Made by a program: the position numbers and the translations under genes
Notes under the pieces: model-generated
Told to the model about the DNA's origin: nothing
What the model saw: only the letters and a program-made list of their open reading frames with translations
The model's database searches: none
Assembly (NCBI RefSeq): GCF_000428785.1
Contig: NZ_KE386798.1
Location: forward strand, 60,403 to 124,402
Direction of reading: 5' to 3'
From: Conchiformibius kuhniae DSM 17694
GTDB lineage: Bacteria; Pseudomonadota; Gammaproteobacteria; Burkholderiales; Neisseriaceae
DNA: 64,000 bases
In this document: positions 25,931-33,567 of the stretch, one piece after another
Layout: each line of letters begins with the position of its first letter
Position numbering within the stretch: position 1 is the first letter of the stretch

Positions 25931-27404
25931 AAAAAGACAAGCTGGTTTTTACGCCCACGCCCGATTGCACCTTGCCCTGTTCGGGCTTGGCATACCAGCC
26001 GTTTGCGCCCACACGCATGTTCATGCGGTTTTTGGTATTGACATCGCCCTCCCACGCCACAGACGCACCCTGTACCGATGTTTGTTGGTCTTTGTTTTTG
26101 CGTACGGTTTGCGCGTGCATCAGCTTGCCGCCGAAGTGGTGGGTTTTAAACCATTTTTTGTTGTCGTTGTGGAACACGCTGGAGTTGATGCCCAGCACCA
26201 CCGAGCGCACGTCGCCGCCCAAAGGGTGTCCCAAAGGCAGGTTTTGTTGGTAGTAGCCGTCCTGATAGAGGTGGTGGCGGTAGGTTACGCCAACCAGCTT
26301 GCCGAATTTGGTGCTGGTGTCCGCGCCTTCCAAATGCCAGTTGAGCGTTTGTTGTTCGGAAACTTTGTGGCTGCCGTCAATCCCCGCCAAAAAGAAGTTT
26401 TTGGACGGCATTTTGTTGGCTTCGTCTTCGCCAATCATTTGCCCGTACACGGATACGGGTGCACCCACCAAGGGTTGTAATTTCAGTTTGACGTCAAAGC
26501 CAGCCAGTTGGTTGCCCGGCTCTTTGCGGCGTTCTTCGGCGGTGTAAGTATTGTCGCCACGCGCAAGAATCGCGTTGCCCAAGGCTTTCCAGTTTTGCGG
26601 ACGGCCTTGTCCGCCCCATTGTGCGGTGCGCGATAAGCCCAAATCGAGATAGTCGGTGGGCGACAGGGTAACGCGCATGCCCATCAGCTTGGTGTGGCGG
26701 GGCGAGCGCATGTTTTCTTTGTCGAGCTGTTGTCCGACAAACATTTGGTAGTTCCATTTGCCCAGCCATGAGAGCCATTTGCTTTGGAAGGGTTTTTGTA
26801 CGCCGCGTTGCAGGTTGAGGGCGACAAAGGGGCGGGCGGAATCGCCCAAAATCAAGCTGCCTTCGTGGGCGGGCCCCCAGTAGCGCGATTGCTGTCCCAA
26901 GCTCAACCATTGGTTGCCGATTTTCAAGCCGGCATAGGTTTCGGACAAATCCAAATGGCTGTTGCGCCCCAAGGTGTCGCCGCCGACGCCCGCCGCTTGG
27001 ACGTTCAGGTCGAATTTTTCCGTGCCGAAGTGTCCGCCCGCCGCCACGCCGTATTGGTCGCGGGGCTGGTTCATGCCGATGGGCAGCAGGGGGCGTTCGC
27101 CACGGTTTTGCGCGGTGATGTGCGCCGACAGTTTCAGGCGGTTGTTGTCGGCATCGATGTATTGGCGCACTTTTTGGACGATTTCCGCATCATTGACGGT
27201 GGCGGGTTGGGCGTTGTCGAGTGCGTGGCGGATTTCATCGGCGCTCAAGGGCCAGGTGGAGAGGTTGATTTTGATGATGTTGCGGTTGGCAAGCCAGTTA
27301 AGGTCTTCGTGCAGGCGGACGTTGGTGGGGATGAGTTGTTGTGCGGAAGCTGCCGAAGCGGCAAGTGCGAGTGCGGCCAGCAGGGCGCGGAGGTGGCTTT
27401 TCAT
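25929..27404 (-). CDS. Outer-membrane protein of the capsule-assembly Wzi family
   Basis: Wzi-family proteins are outer-membrane beta barrels; the founding member anchors capsule in E. coli. The 491-residue protein has a signal peptide (MKSHLRALLAALALAASAASAQ). It then has a helical domain with EDLNWLANRNIIKI and a long barrel rich in aromatic residues that ends in a terminal Phe (TSLSF), typical of outer-membrane insertion. The Wzi assignment rests on overall pattern. The start at 27404 is preceded by a good promoter and an 11-copy TTTTG tract, suggesting variable expression. No other capsule genes are in the window. Confidence 0.8.
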   Translation of the reverse strand: MKSHLRALLAALALAASAASAQQLIPTNVRLHEDLNWLANRNIIKINLSTWPLSADEIRHALDNAQPATVNDAEIVQKVRQYIDADNNRLKLSAHITAQNRGERPLLPIGMNQPRDQYGVAAGGHFGTEKFDLNVQAAGVGGDTLGRNSHLDLSETYAGLKIGNQWLSLGQQSRYWGPAHEGSLILGDSARPFVALNLQRGVQKPFQSKWLSWLGKWNYQMFVGQQLDKENMRSPRHTKLMGMRVTLSPTDYLDLGLSRTAQWGGQGRPQNWKALGNAILARGDNTYTAEERRKEPGNQLAGFDVKLKLQPLVGAPVSVYGQMIGEDEANKMPSKNFFLAGIDGSHKVSEQQTLNWHLEGADTSTKFGKLVGVTYRHHLYQDGYYQQNLPLGHPLGGDVRSVVLGINSSVFHNDNKKWFKTHHFGGKLMHAQTVRKNKDQQTSVQGASVAWEGDVNTKNRMNMRVGANGWYAKPEQGKVQSGVGVKTSLSF

Positions 27405-27462
27405 GTGTGTGTACCGGAGTGGTTGTTGTGTTTTTCGGACAAGGGTGTGCCGAAGCGTGCGC

Positions 27463-27491
27463 ACTGTAAGCGGTTTTCCCGCAGCCGACAA
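27463..27491 (-). promoter_or_regulatory. Sigma-70 promoter candidate for the Wzi-like gene
   Basis: On the minus strand, TTGTCG (27486-27491) and TACAGT (27463-27468) are separated by exactly 17 bases, about 60 bases before the start codon. The TTTTG tract lies 32-87 bases upstream of the -35 box, a position from which copy number could alter regulator access. Confidence 0.55.
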
Positions 27492-27523
27492 GCGGCTACA
27501 CGGTAAAAAAAACGTAAACGAAG

Positions 27524-27578
27524 TTTTGTTTTGTTTTGTTTTGTTTTGTTTTGTTTTGTTTTGTTTTGTTTTGTTTTG
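27524..27578. repeat. TTTTG x11 tandem repeat
   Basis: Eleven perfect pentamers lie between the divergent Wzi-like gene and waaA. The unit is intergenic, so length change would act on transcription. On the + strand the tract also offers TTGTTT as a -35 (27561-27566) 17 bases before TATTCT (27584-27589) for waaA. Confidence 0.9.
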
Positions 27579-27662
27579 TAAATTATTCTGTAATGCGCCG
27601 TGCGGATTTGTCAAGTTTTTTTACAAAAACGGCGTGCGGGAAAAAATCGGTTAAAATGGGGC

Positions 27663-28931
27663 ATGATGATTCGCCATTTGTACAATGCTCTTTGGTATCC
27701 CGCCGCGCCTTTGTTGCGCCGTTATCTGCGCCGCCGCGCCCGTGCCGCGCCCGCTTATGCGGAACATTGGGGCGAACGCTTCGGTGCGGCGCACCCGCAG
27801 CCTGTGCGTGATGCTTTGTGGATTCATGCGGTGTCGGTGGGGGAAACGCGGGCGGCGCAGCCTTTGGCGGCGGCGTTGCGGCGGTATTTTCCCGATGCGC
27901 CGTTGCTGCTCACGCAGATGACGCCGACCGGACGGGCAACGGCGCAAGCCTTGTTCCCGCACGCGCAATGCCGTTATCTGCCCTATGACCGTGAGGATTG
28001 GGTGCGCCGTTTTGTGGCGGAACACCGTCCGCGTGTGGGGATTTTGATGGAAACGGAGCTGTGGCCGAATCTGATGCACGCGTGTGCGGCTGCGGGCGTG
28101 CCGCTTTTTTTGGCGAATGCGCGTTTGTCGGCGCGTTCGCAGCGCGGTTATGCGCGTATCGGGGCGTTGCTGCGTCCTGCCCTTGCCACTTTGGCGGGCT
28201 GTTACGCGCAAAGCGAAGCGGACGAGGCGCGTTTGCGCGACATCGGCGTGTTGCGGACGGCGGTGGCGGGCAACACCAAATTCGATATTGCTCCGCCCGA
28301 TGCGGCGTATGCGTTGGCACAAACCTTTCGCCAACGCATCGGCGCACGCAGGGTGCTGGTGGCGGGCAGCACGCGCCACACCGAAACCTATGACGAGGCG
28401 GCGGAAATTTTGCGGGCGTGGCGGCAATATGCCGCGCCGCAGGATTTGTTGGTGGTCGTGCCGCGCCACCCCGAGCGTTTTGACGCGGTATGCGAAACGG
28501 CAGCGCAACTGGGTTTGCCGGTGCAACGGCGCAGCGACCATGCGCCCGTGTGCGCCGGCACGCGGGTGTGGGTGGGCGACAGCATGGGGGAATTGTTTGC
28601 CTATTATTTGGCGGCAGATGTGGTGTTTGTCGGCGGCAGCTTGGCAGACACGGGCTGCCAGAACATCATCGAGCCGCTCGCTTGCGGCAAAGCGGTGTTG
28701 TTCGGCACTTCCACCTACAATTTTCAAGACGCTTGCGACAAGGCACTGGCGGCGGGCGCGGCGCGGCAAATCGGCAGTGCGGCGGAATTGGTGCAAACCG
28801 CCGCCGCATGGCTGGACAATCCCGAAAGCTGCGCCCCGATGCGGGCAAACGCCGCCGCTTTTGTTGCCGCGCATCAAGGTGCGGCAGACCGCACCGCCGC
28901 CGCCATCGCCCGAGCGGTCGGAGCAGGGTGA
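27663..28931 (+). CDS. waaA: Kdo transferase WaaA (3-deoxy-D-manno-octulosonic acid transferase)
   Basis: WaaA adds Kdo to lipid A at the inner membrane, an early step of lipooligosaccharide core assembly. The 422-residue GT30 protein has an N-terminal membrane anchor followed by WIHAVSVGETRAA, METELWPNL, and the C-terminal GGSLADTGCQNIIEPLACG. ATG 27663 and 27666 are both possible. Its stop overlaps the next gene (TGATG). Confidence 0.93.
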   Translation: MMIRHLYNALWYPAAPLLRRYLRRRARAAPAYAEHWGERFGAAHPQPVRDALWIHAVSVGETRAAQPLAAALRRYFPDAPLLLTQMTPTGRATAQALFPHAQCRYLPYDREDWVRRFVAEHRPRVGILMETELWPNLMHACAAAGVPLFLANARLSARSQRGYARIGALLRPALATLAGCYAQSEADEARLRDIGVLRTAVAGNTKFDIAPPDAAYALAQTFRQRIGARRVLVAGSTRHTETYDEAAEILRAWRQYAAPQDLLVVVPRHPERFDAVCETAAQLGLPVQRRSDHAPVCAGTRVWVGDSMGELFAYYLAADVVFVGGSLADTGCQNIIEPLACGKAVLFGTSTYNFQDACDKALAAGAARQIGSAAELVQTAAAWLDNPESCAPMRANAAAFVAAHQGAADRTAAAIARAVGAG

Positions 28932-30550
28932 TGCAACGCAGGGATTTTCTTGCCGCCACGTTGGCATTGGGCGCGGGCGTGCCCGCCGCATGGCTGGGCT
29001 ACCGCCACCTGAACCGTCCGCCAAGCATCAGCCTGAACAAAGTCGGCTTGCCGCTCGCCCACCTGCTGCGGGACGGCGCACTGCACCAAGCCCCGCAATC
29101 GCAACACCGTTGCCGCGTATTGATTTTGGGCGGCGGCGTGGCGGGCTTGAGTGCCGCTTGGCAACTGGCGCGGCGCGGCCGTCGCGATTTCGTTTTGGCA
29201 GAAGGCTTCGAGCGCAACGGCAACGCCGCCGCCTTTCATGCCGGTGCGGACTTGACTGCCCCCACAGGCGCACACTACCTTGCCCAGCCGTCTGCCGAAA
29301 GCACCGCCGTGCGCGATATGCTCGCCGACTTGGGCATCATGGCACAAAACGGCGCACAGCCGCGCTACCGCGACACCGATTTGGTACACGCCCCCGCCGA
29401 ACGCCTGTGGTATCGCGGACAATGGCACGACGGCTTGCTGCCCGACAACCCCGATTCGCGCCGTTTTCTGCGCTTGGTTGCCAAGCTCAAACAGGCGCGT
29501 GGCGCAGACGGGCGCAAAGCCTTTGCCATACCGATTGTCGAATCGTCTGCCGATGAGGCGTGGCGGCGTTTGGACACCGACACCTTTGCCGCATGGCTCG
29601 GGCGCAACCGCTTCAAGCACCCCGATTTGCTGCATTATTTGGACTACTGCTGCCGCGACGACTACGGTCAGGGCATTGCCCGAGTGTCCGCATTTGCGGG
29701 CTTGCACTACTTCGCCGCCCGCGCCAACCCCAACGATGCGGTACTCACTTGGCAGGACGGCTTGAACCACCTTGCCGAAAAGCTGCGCCGCCGCATCGGT
29801 TTACGCGAGCTGCCGCATTTTCCCGCAGGCACGCATTGGCACGGCAACCCGCCCGCCGCGTGCGCCGCCGTTGCCCTTGCCGTGCGCGAACACGAACGCG
29901 GGGTAACGGTAACACTGCGCCACACCGCATCGGGGCAGACGGTGGCGGTGGAAGCGGAACGGGTGGTGTGCGCCATGCCGCTTCTGATGGCCGCCCGCAT
30001 CATCGCCGGTGCGCCGCGCTACGGCTTTGGCGGCACCCTGCCCGAATACGCGCCTTGGCTGGTGGGCAATTTCGTGCTGCACCGTTTCCCGCAGGAAGCG
30101 GGCAAAAGCGAACTGGCATGGGACAATGTGGTACACGGCTCGTCCGGCTTGGGCTATGTGGTTGCCACACATCAGCTTATCCGCGCCGCCAAGCCCGCGC
30201 ACACCGTGTTTACCGCCTACCGCGCCATGAACGGTGATACCCCCGCAAACATGCGCCGCCGTCTGCTCGATGCCGATGCCCAAGCCCTGATTGAACCCGC
30301 CGCCGCCGATTTGCTGACCGTATACGGCAAAGCCTTTTGGCAATGCGTTTCGCACATCGATTTGACCGTCCGCGCCCACGCCATGACCGTGCCGCAGCCG
30401 GGGTATCTGCACCGTGCCGATTTGACCGCGCTGCGGGCGCACCGCTCGCGCATCGTGTTTGCCCACAGCGATTTGAGCGGCTATTCGGTGTTTGAAGAAG
30501 CGGCGTATTGGGGGGTGCGGGCGGCAGACGCGGTGCTGGATTCGCTGTAA
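28931..30550 (+). CDS. Tat-exported FAD-dependent amine-oxidase-like protein
   Basis: The 539-residue protein starts with a twin-arginine signal (MQRRDFLAATLALGAG; Arg3-Arg4). It has the FAD-binding GGGVAG (residues 67-72) and GLSAAWQLARRG that open flavin monoamine-oxidase-like enzymes. The C-terminal SRIVFAHSDLSGYSVFEEA contacts FAD in such enzymes. The substrate is unknown. It is followed by a tiny membrane protein and speD, and a spermidine-dehydrogenase-like Tat protein lies elsewhere in the window, so a polyamine substrate is a reasonable guess. The start is coupled to waaA (TGATG). Confidence 0.8.
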   Translation: MQRRDFLAATLALGAGVPAAWLGYRHLNRPPSISLNKVGLPLAHLLRDGALHQAPQSQHRCRVLILGGGVAGLSAAWQLARRGRRDFVLAEGFERNGNAAAFHAGADLTAPTGAHYLAQPSAESTAVRDMLADLGIMAQNGAQPRYRDTDLVHAPAERLWYRGQWHDGLLPDNPDSRRFLRLVAKLKQARGADGRKAFAIPIVESSADEAWRRLDTDTFAAWLGRNRFKHPDLLHYLDYCCRDDYGQGIARVSAFAGLHYFAARANPNDAVLTWQDGLNHLAEKLRRRIGLRELPHFPAGTHWHGNPPAACAAVALAVREHERGVTVTLRHTASGQTVAVEAERVVCAMPLLMAARIIAGAPRYGFGGTLPEYAPWLVGNFVLHRFPQEAGKSELAWDNVVHGSSGLGYVVATHQLIRAAKPAHTVFTAYRAMNGDTPANMRRRLLDADAQALIEPAAADLLTVYGKAFWQCVSHIDLTVRAHAMTVPQPGYLHRADLTALRAHRSRIVFAHSDLSGYSVFEEAAYWGVRAADAVLDSL

Positions 30551-30577
30551 AATCCCGTCAAACAAAGGAACATCATC

Positions 30578-30736
30578 ATGCATAAAGCCGTTTATTTGTG
30601 TATTGCCGTCTTTGCCATCGCCTTGGGGACGCTGTTTAACTATGGTCTGCTGGTGGACGATGATGACGGCGGTTCGCGCAGCCATGGCGGTGGTGGCGCG
30701 TTTATCGGCGGCGGCTTCGGCGGCGGACACAAGTGA
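30578..30736 (+). CDS. Tiny Gly-rich single-span membrane protein (52 aa)
   Basis: ATG 30578 follows AAAGGAACATCATC. The product has one membrane segment (about residues 3-25) followed by an acidic DDDDGG stretch and a glycine tail (GGGGAFIGGGFGGGHK). Its stop overlaps the GTG start of speD, so the two are translationally coupled. No family is recognised. Small glycine-tailed membrane proteins near SpeD-type decarboxylases may be part of an uncharacterised polyamine-linked membrane module. Confidence 0.65.
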   Translation: MHKAVYLCIAVFAIALGTLFNYGLLVDDDDGGSRSHGGGGAFIGGGFGGGHK

Positions 30737-31110
30737 ACCGGCACGGCTTGTTGGACGCCTACGGCTGTCCGCCCGACCTGCTGCGCGATGCTTCCGCCCT
30801 GCAAACCGTCTTGCAAACGGCGGCGCAAGCGGCGGGCGCAACCGTCCTGTGGGCGCACTTTCACACCTTTGGCGGCGCGGGCGGCGTAACCGGCGTATTG
30901 CTGCTGGCGGAATCGCACATCAGCATTCATACTTGGCCCGAACACGGCTTTGCGGCTGCCGATGTGTTTGTGTGCGGGCAACTGCGCCTGCACGCGGCGC
31001 GGCGCATACTCGAGCAGTCCCTGCGCCCGCAGCACAGCGAATGGACGGAACACGGGCGCGGCGCGTTTGCCCCAAGTCGGGGCGTGCCGTCAGTAGAAAA
31101 GTTTAATTAG
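30733..31110 (+). CDS. speD: S-adenosylmethionine decarboxylase proenzyme (bacterial class 1B type)
   Basis: SpeD makes decarboxylated SAM, the aminopropyl donor for spermidine, and cleaves itself to generate a pyruvoyl group. The self-processing motif AESHISIHTWPE puts Ser61 after Glu60, with His66 and Cys81 at the same relative spacing as Ser63/His68/Cys83 of the Thermotoga enzyme. The start is GTG 30733, overlapping the preceding small gene. The C-terminal end (RGVPSVEKFN) is translated from a repeat remnant. No spermidine synthase is in the window. Confidence 0.88.
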   Translation: MNRHGLLDAYGCPPDLLRDASALQTVLQTAAQAAGATVLWAHFHTFGGAGGVTGVLLLAESHISIHTWPEHGFAAADVFVCGQLRLHAARRILEQSLRPQHSEWTEHGRGAFAPSRGVPSVEKFN

Positions 31111-31137
31111 ATGACACATTCTGGAAAGTGAAGGGCA

Positions 31138-31833
31138 TCAAATCACGTCCCGCAAATACGCTGCCAGCGTTTGCGGCGTAACGAAAACCAAGCCATACAT
31201 CGCCCGCAGCGATTTGGCTTGGTTTTCGTCAATGTCGGTAACCAGCAGCAGAAAACGGTCGGCGGCGATGCCCAAACGTTTGCGCAAATTCAAATATTTG
31301 TCCAGTTCGCGGCGGTATTCGCCGCTTTTGCATTCAATCACGAGCGGTTCGCGCCCCGCCGCCAGAAACACCACGTCCAATTCGTGCAAATCTTGGTTGT
31401 GGAAACGGATTTTGACGGAACGGGCGCAGGAAAAGCCGTATTGTTTGCCGCGCTTGGCGGCGTGTTCCAGCAGCACGCCCAAAGCAAACCATTCCAGCCA
31501 GCCGCCTTGGAAAAACTGGCGTACGGGCGCGGCGTTTTGCAGTTTCAGATGCAGCAGTTTGTCGGTTTTTTGGTAGCGGTAGCCGGAAAACAGGGTGTGG
31601 CTGTAAAACTCGCGGCAGATGCGGTTGAGGTTTTGCGCGTCTTTTTGGCTGTATTTTTTCAAATCAAAATTCACGCCGCTATGTTTGTTGTGGTATGCCC
31701 AAGCAATTTTGCCGATGATGTCTTGAAACAGGTCGTGGTGTTTGCCGATGGCGGCGGCGGCTTCGTCATAATAGCCGCTCATGTCCACCGCGCCGTAGTC
31801 AAATTCGGCGCGGATGTTTTTTGGGCAAACCAT
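31138..31833 (-). CDS. Card1/DUF1887-like PD-(D/E)xK nuclease, possibly 5'-frameshifted
   Basis: The 231-residue frame has the Card1/Can2-type nuclease pattern: GGWLE at 110-114, ELD at 151-153 and IECK at 166-169, supporting a metal-dependent nuclease. Known Card1 proteins carry a CARF sensor in front, but none is evident here. The frame can be extended: from TTG 31901 another frame reads LTTAAQHQALKTWFAQK and would join in register if the A6 tract (T6 on + at 31817-31822) had one more A. The gene may thus be frameshifted, or ATG 31833 may be the true start. A type III CRISPR locus with cyclic-nucleotide synthase lies 22 kb away. Confidence 0.65.
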   Translation of the reverse strand: MVCPKNIRAEFDYGAVDMSGYYDEAAAAIGKHHDLFQDIIGKIAWAYHNKHSGVNFDLKKYSQKDAQNLNRICREFYSHTLFSGYRYQKTDKLLHLKLQNAAPVRQFFQGGWLEWFALGVLLEHAAKRGKQYGFSCARSVKIRFHNQDLHELDVVFLAAGREPLVIECKSGEYRRELDKYLNLRKRLGIAADRFLLLVTDIDENQAKSLRAMYGLVFVTPQTLAAYLRDVI

Positions 31834-31897
31834 GTTTTCAAGGCTTGGTGCTGCGCGGCGGTGGTGAGGGTGTCGGTGTTTGAAAATTTTATGTTGT

Positions 31898-32122
31898 TCA
31901 ATGGGTTATTGCAATTTTTCGGGGGGGTACGCCGTCTGCAGACGCTTCGCGCAGCACGTCCAGCTCGCGCAGGGCGGCGGTGTAGCGGGCGAGAATCTGG
32001 TTGATGAAGTGGACGGCATCGTAAAGTTTGGTTTCGCCGCCGCATCGGGCGCAATGTCCCGCACCGGCGGGCGCGGTATGTTCGCCCAAGTGTTTGCAAT
32101 GGGGGCAACGGTAAATGCTCAT
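31898..32122 (-). CDS. Small zinc-ribbon protein
   Basis: The 74-residue protein (MSIYRCPHCKHLGEH) has two CxxC pairs (Cys6/Cys9 and Cys24/Cys27), which form a zinc ribbon, followed by a helical tail (YDAVHFINQILARYTAALREL). It lies 32 bases after hisZ on the same strand. Near its end is a run of seven C on the coding strand (31921-31927). With seven the product ends PPRKIAITH; with six it would end PPEKLQ. Function is unknown. Confidence 0.6.
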   Translation of the reverse strand: MSIYRCPHCKHLGEHTAPAGAGHCARCGGETKLYDAVHFINQILARYTAALRELDVLREASADGVPPRKIAITH

Positions 32123-32154
32123 GTTTTGTTTCCTTGTTTGGATTGATAAAGTCT

Positions 32155-33303
32155 TCAGTCTGCCCGCACCACCCATTCGCCGTTTTCGCACCGCAAACGC
32201 CCCTGCCTTGCGCCGCCGTTGTCGGGCAGCCCGTAGTCCACCACCACGCACACGCCTTCGCCGCGCAAACGTTCGATTTCGCGGCGGGCGGCGGCAAGGT
32301 CGGTGTGGGCAACGGCAACGGTTTGCGGTGTGCCGTCCGACAATTCGCCGGCAAAACGGCGCAAATCGAAGCTGAAGCCCGTTGCCGGACGCGCCCGTCC
32401 GAAATACGCGCCCAAGCCGTCATAGCGTCCGCCCCGCGCCACCGCATCGTGGTGTTCGCGGGTGTAGGCGGCGTAGAGCAAACCCGTGTGGTAGTGGTCC
32501 ACGCGCACTTCCGCCAAATCGATGTGCAGGTCTTGCTCGGGGAAGGATTGGCAGATTTGTTCCAGCTCGTCAATGGCTTGGGAGACGGCTGCCAGTTGCG
32601 GCAAACGTTGGCGGGCGTGGCGCGGCACGTCGCGTCCGCCGTACAATTCCGTCAGTGCGGCAAAGGCTTGCGCCCAAATGTTGTCCAAACGCCATTCGGC
32701 GGCAAGCGCGGCAACGGCGGCGCGGTCTTTGTTTTGCAATTGCGCCAACAGGCTGTGGCTTTGGGCTTGGTCGAGCGCGGCGGCGCGGGCAAGGGCGCGG
32801 AAAATGCCGATGTGTCCCAATGCCAGCATCACCGGTTCGTGGCACACCAATGCCAATGATTTCAACATCAAATCAATCAGCTCGATGTCGGCAGCCAAAT
32901 CCGCGCAGCCGTACAGCTCCGCGCCTGTTTGAAACGGCTCGCGGGTGGTGAGGAAACCGTCGGGCTTGGCGTGCAGCACGGGCGCGGCGTAACACAGGCG
33001 GTTGATGCCCTGATTGGCGGCGAGCAGGTGGGCGTCGATGCGGGCAACCTGCGGGGTGATGTCGGCGCGAATGCCCAACTGCCTGCCGCTAATCGGGTCG
33101 AGCAGGCGTATGGTTTTTAACGACAAACCTTGGTCGATATGGGTCAGCAGCGCATCGCCGTATTCCAAAAGCGGCGGATAAACAGGCTCGTAGCCGTGCA
33201 GACGGAACAGTGCCAATATGCTTTGTTTGCGCTCTTCGAGATGGCGGGCGCGGCGGGGCAGAATGTCGGCGATGTGTTCGGGAAGCTGCCAAGTTTGCAT
33301 CAT
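32155..33303 (-). CDS. hisZ: ATP phosphoribosyltransferase regulatory subunit HisZ
   Basis: HisZ is a histidyl-tRNA-synthetase paralogue without aminoacylation activity that forms an active complex with short HisG, the first enzyme of histidine synthesis. The 382-residue protein has class II synthetase motifs (GYEPVYPPLLEYGD; IRADITPQVARIDAH; ARGGRYDGLGAYFG) and lacks the anticodon-binding C-terminal domain, as expected. hisG is not in the window. Confidence 0.93.
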   Translation of the reverse strand: MMQTWQLPEHIADILPRRARHLEERKQSILALFRLHGYEPVYPPLLEYGDALLTHIDQGLSLKTIRLLDPISGRQLGIRADITPQVARIDAHLLAANQGINRLCYAAPVLHAKPDGFLTTREPFQTGAELYGCADLAADIELIDLMLKSLALVCHEPVMLALGHIGIFRALARAAALDQAQSHSLLAQLQNKDRAAVAALAAEWRLDNIWAQAFAALTELYGGRDVPRHARQRLPQLAAVSQAIDELEQICQSFPEQDLHIDLAEVRVDHYHTGLLYAAYTREHHDAVARGGRYDGLGAYFGRARPATGFSFDLRRFAGELSDGTPQTVAVAHTDLAAARREIERLRGEGVCVVVDYGLPDNGGARQGRLRCENGEWVVRAD

Positions 33304-33567
33304 GGGGTTTCCTTGTGGTGAATGGTGGTGCGGCAGGCGCGTTTACATTTTGCGGGGCAGACTTTAACACAATTTGCCGCAACGTGGCAGCTTGGGCGCG
33401 GTTTGAAAAACTTTACACTTTTTTCGTTAAGAAATCGCGGCTTCGGTCTTGCATCGGCGGCGGATTTTTCGTTTAATCGCGCCTGCCGTCCAAGCGTGTT
33501 TTGGGACTCGGTGTGTTCCGAACGGCAAATCAGGTATCTTGTTTGAACAATAAAAGGAAGTGATTCA

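Noticed and set aside
27404..27614. Extended start of the Wzi-like gene through the TTTTG tract (would read KTKQN repeats)
   Set aside because: The signal peptide begins at 27404, and a promoter lies between it and the tract, so the repeat is most likely untranslated.
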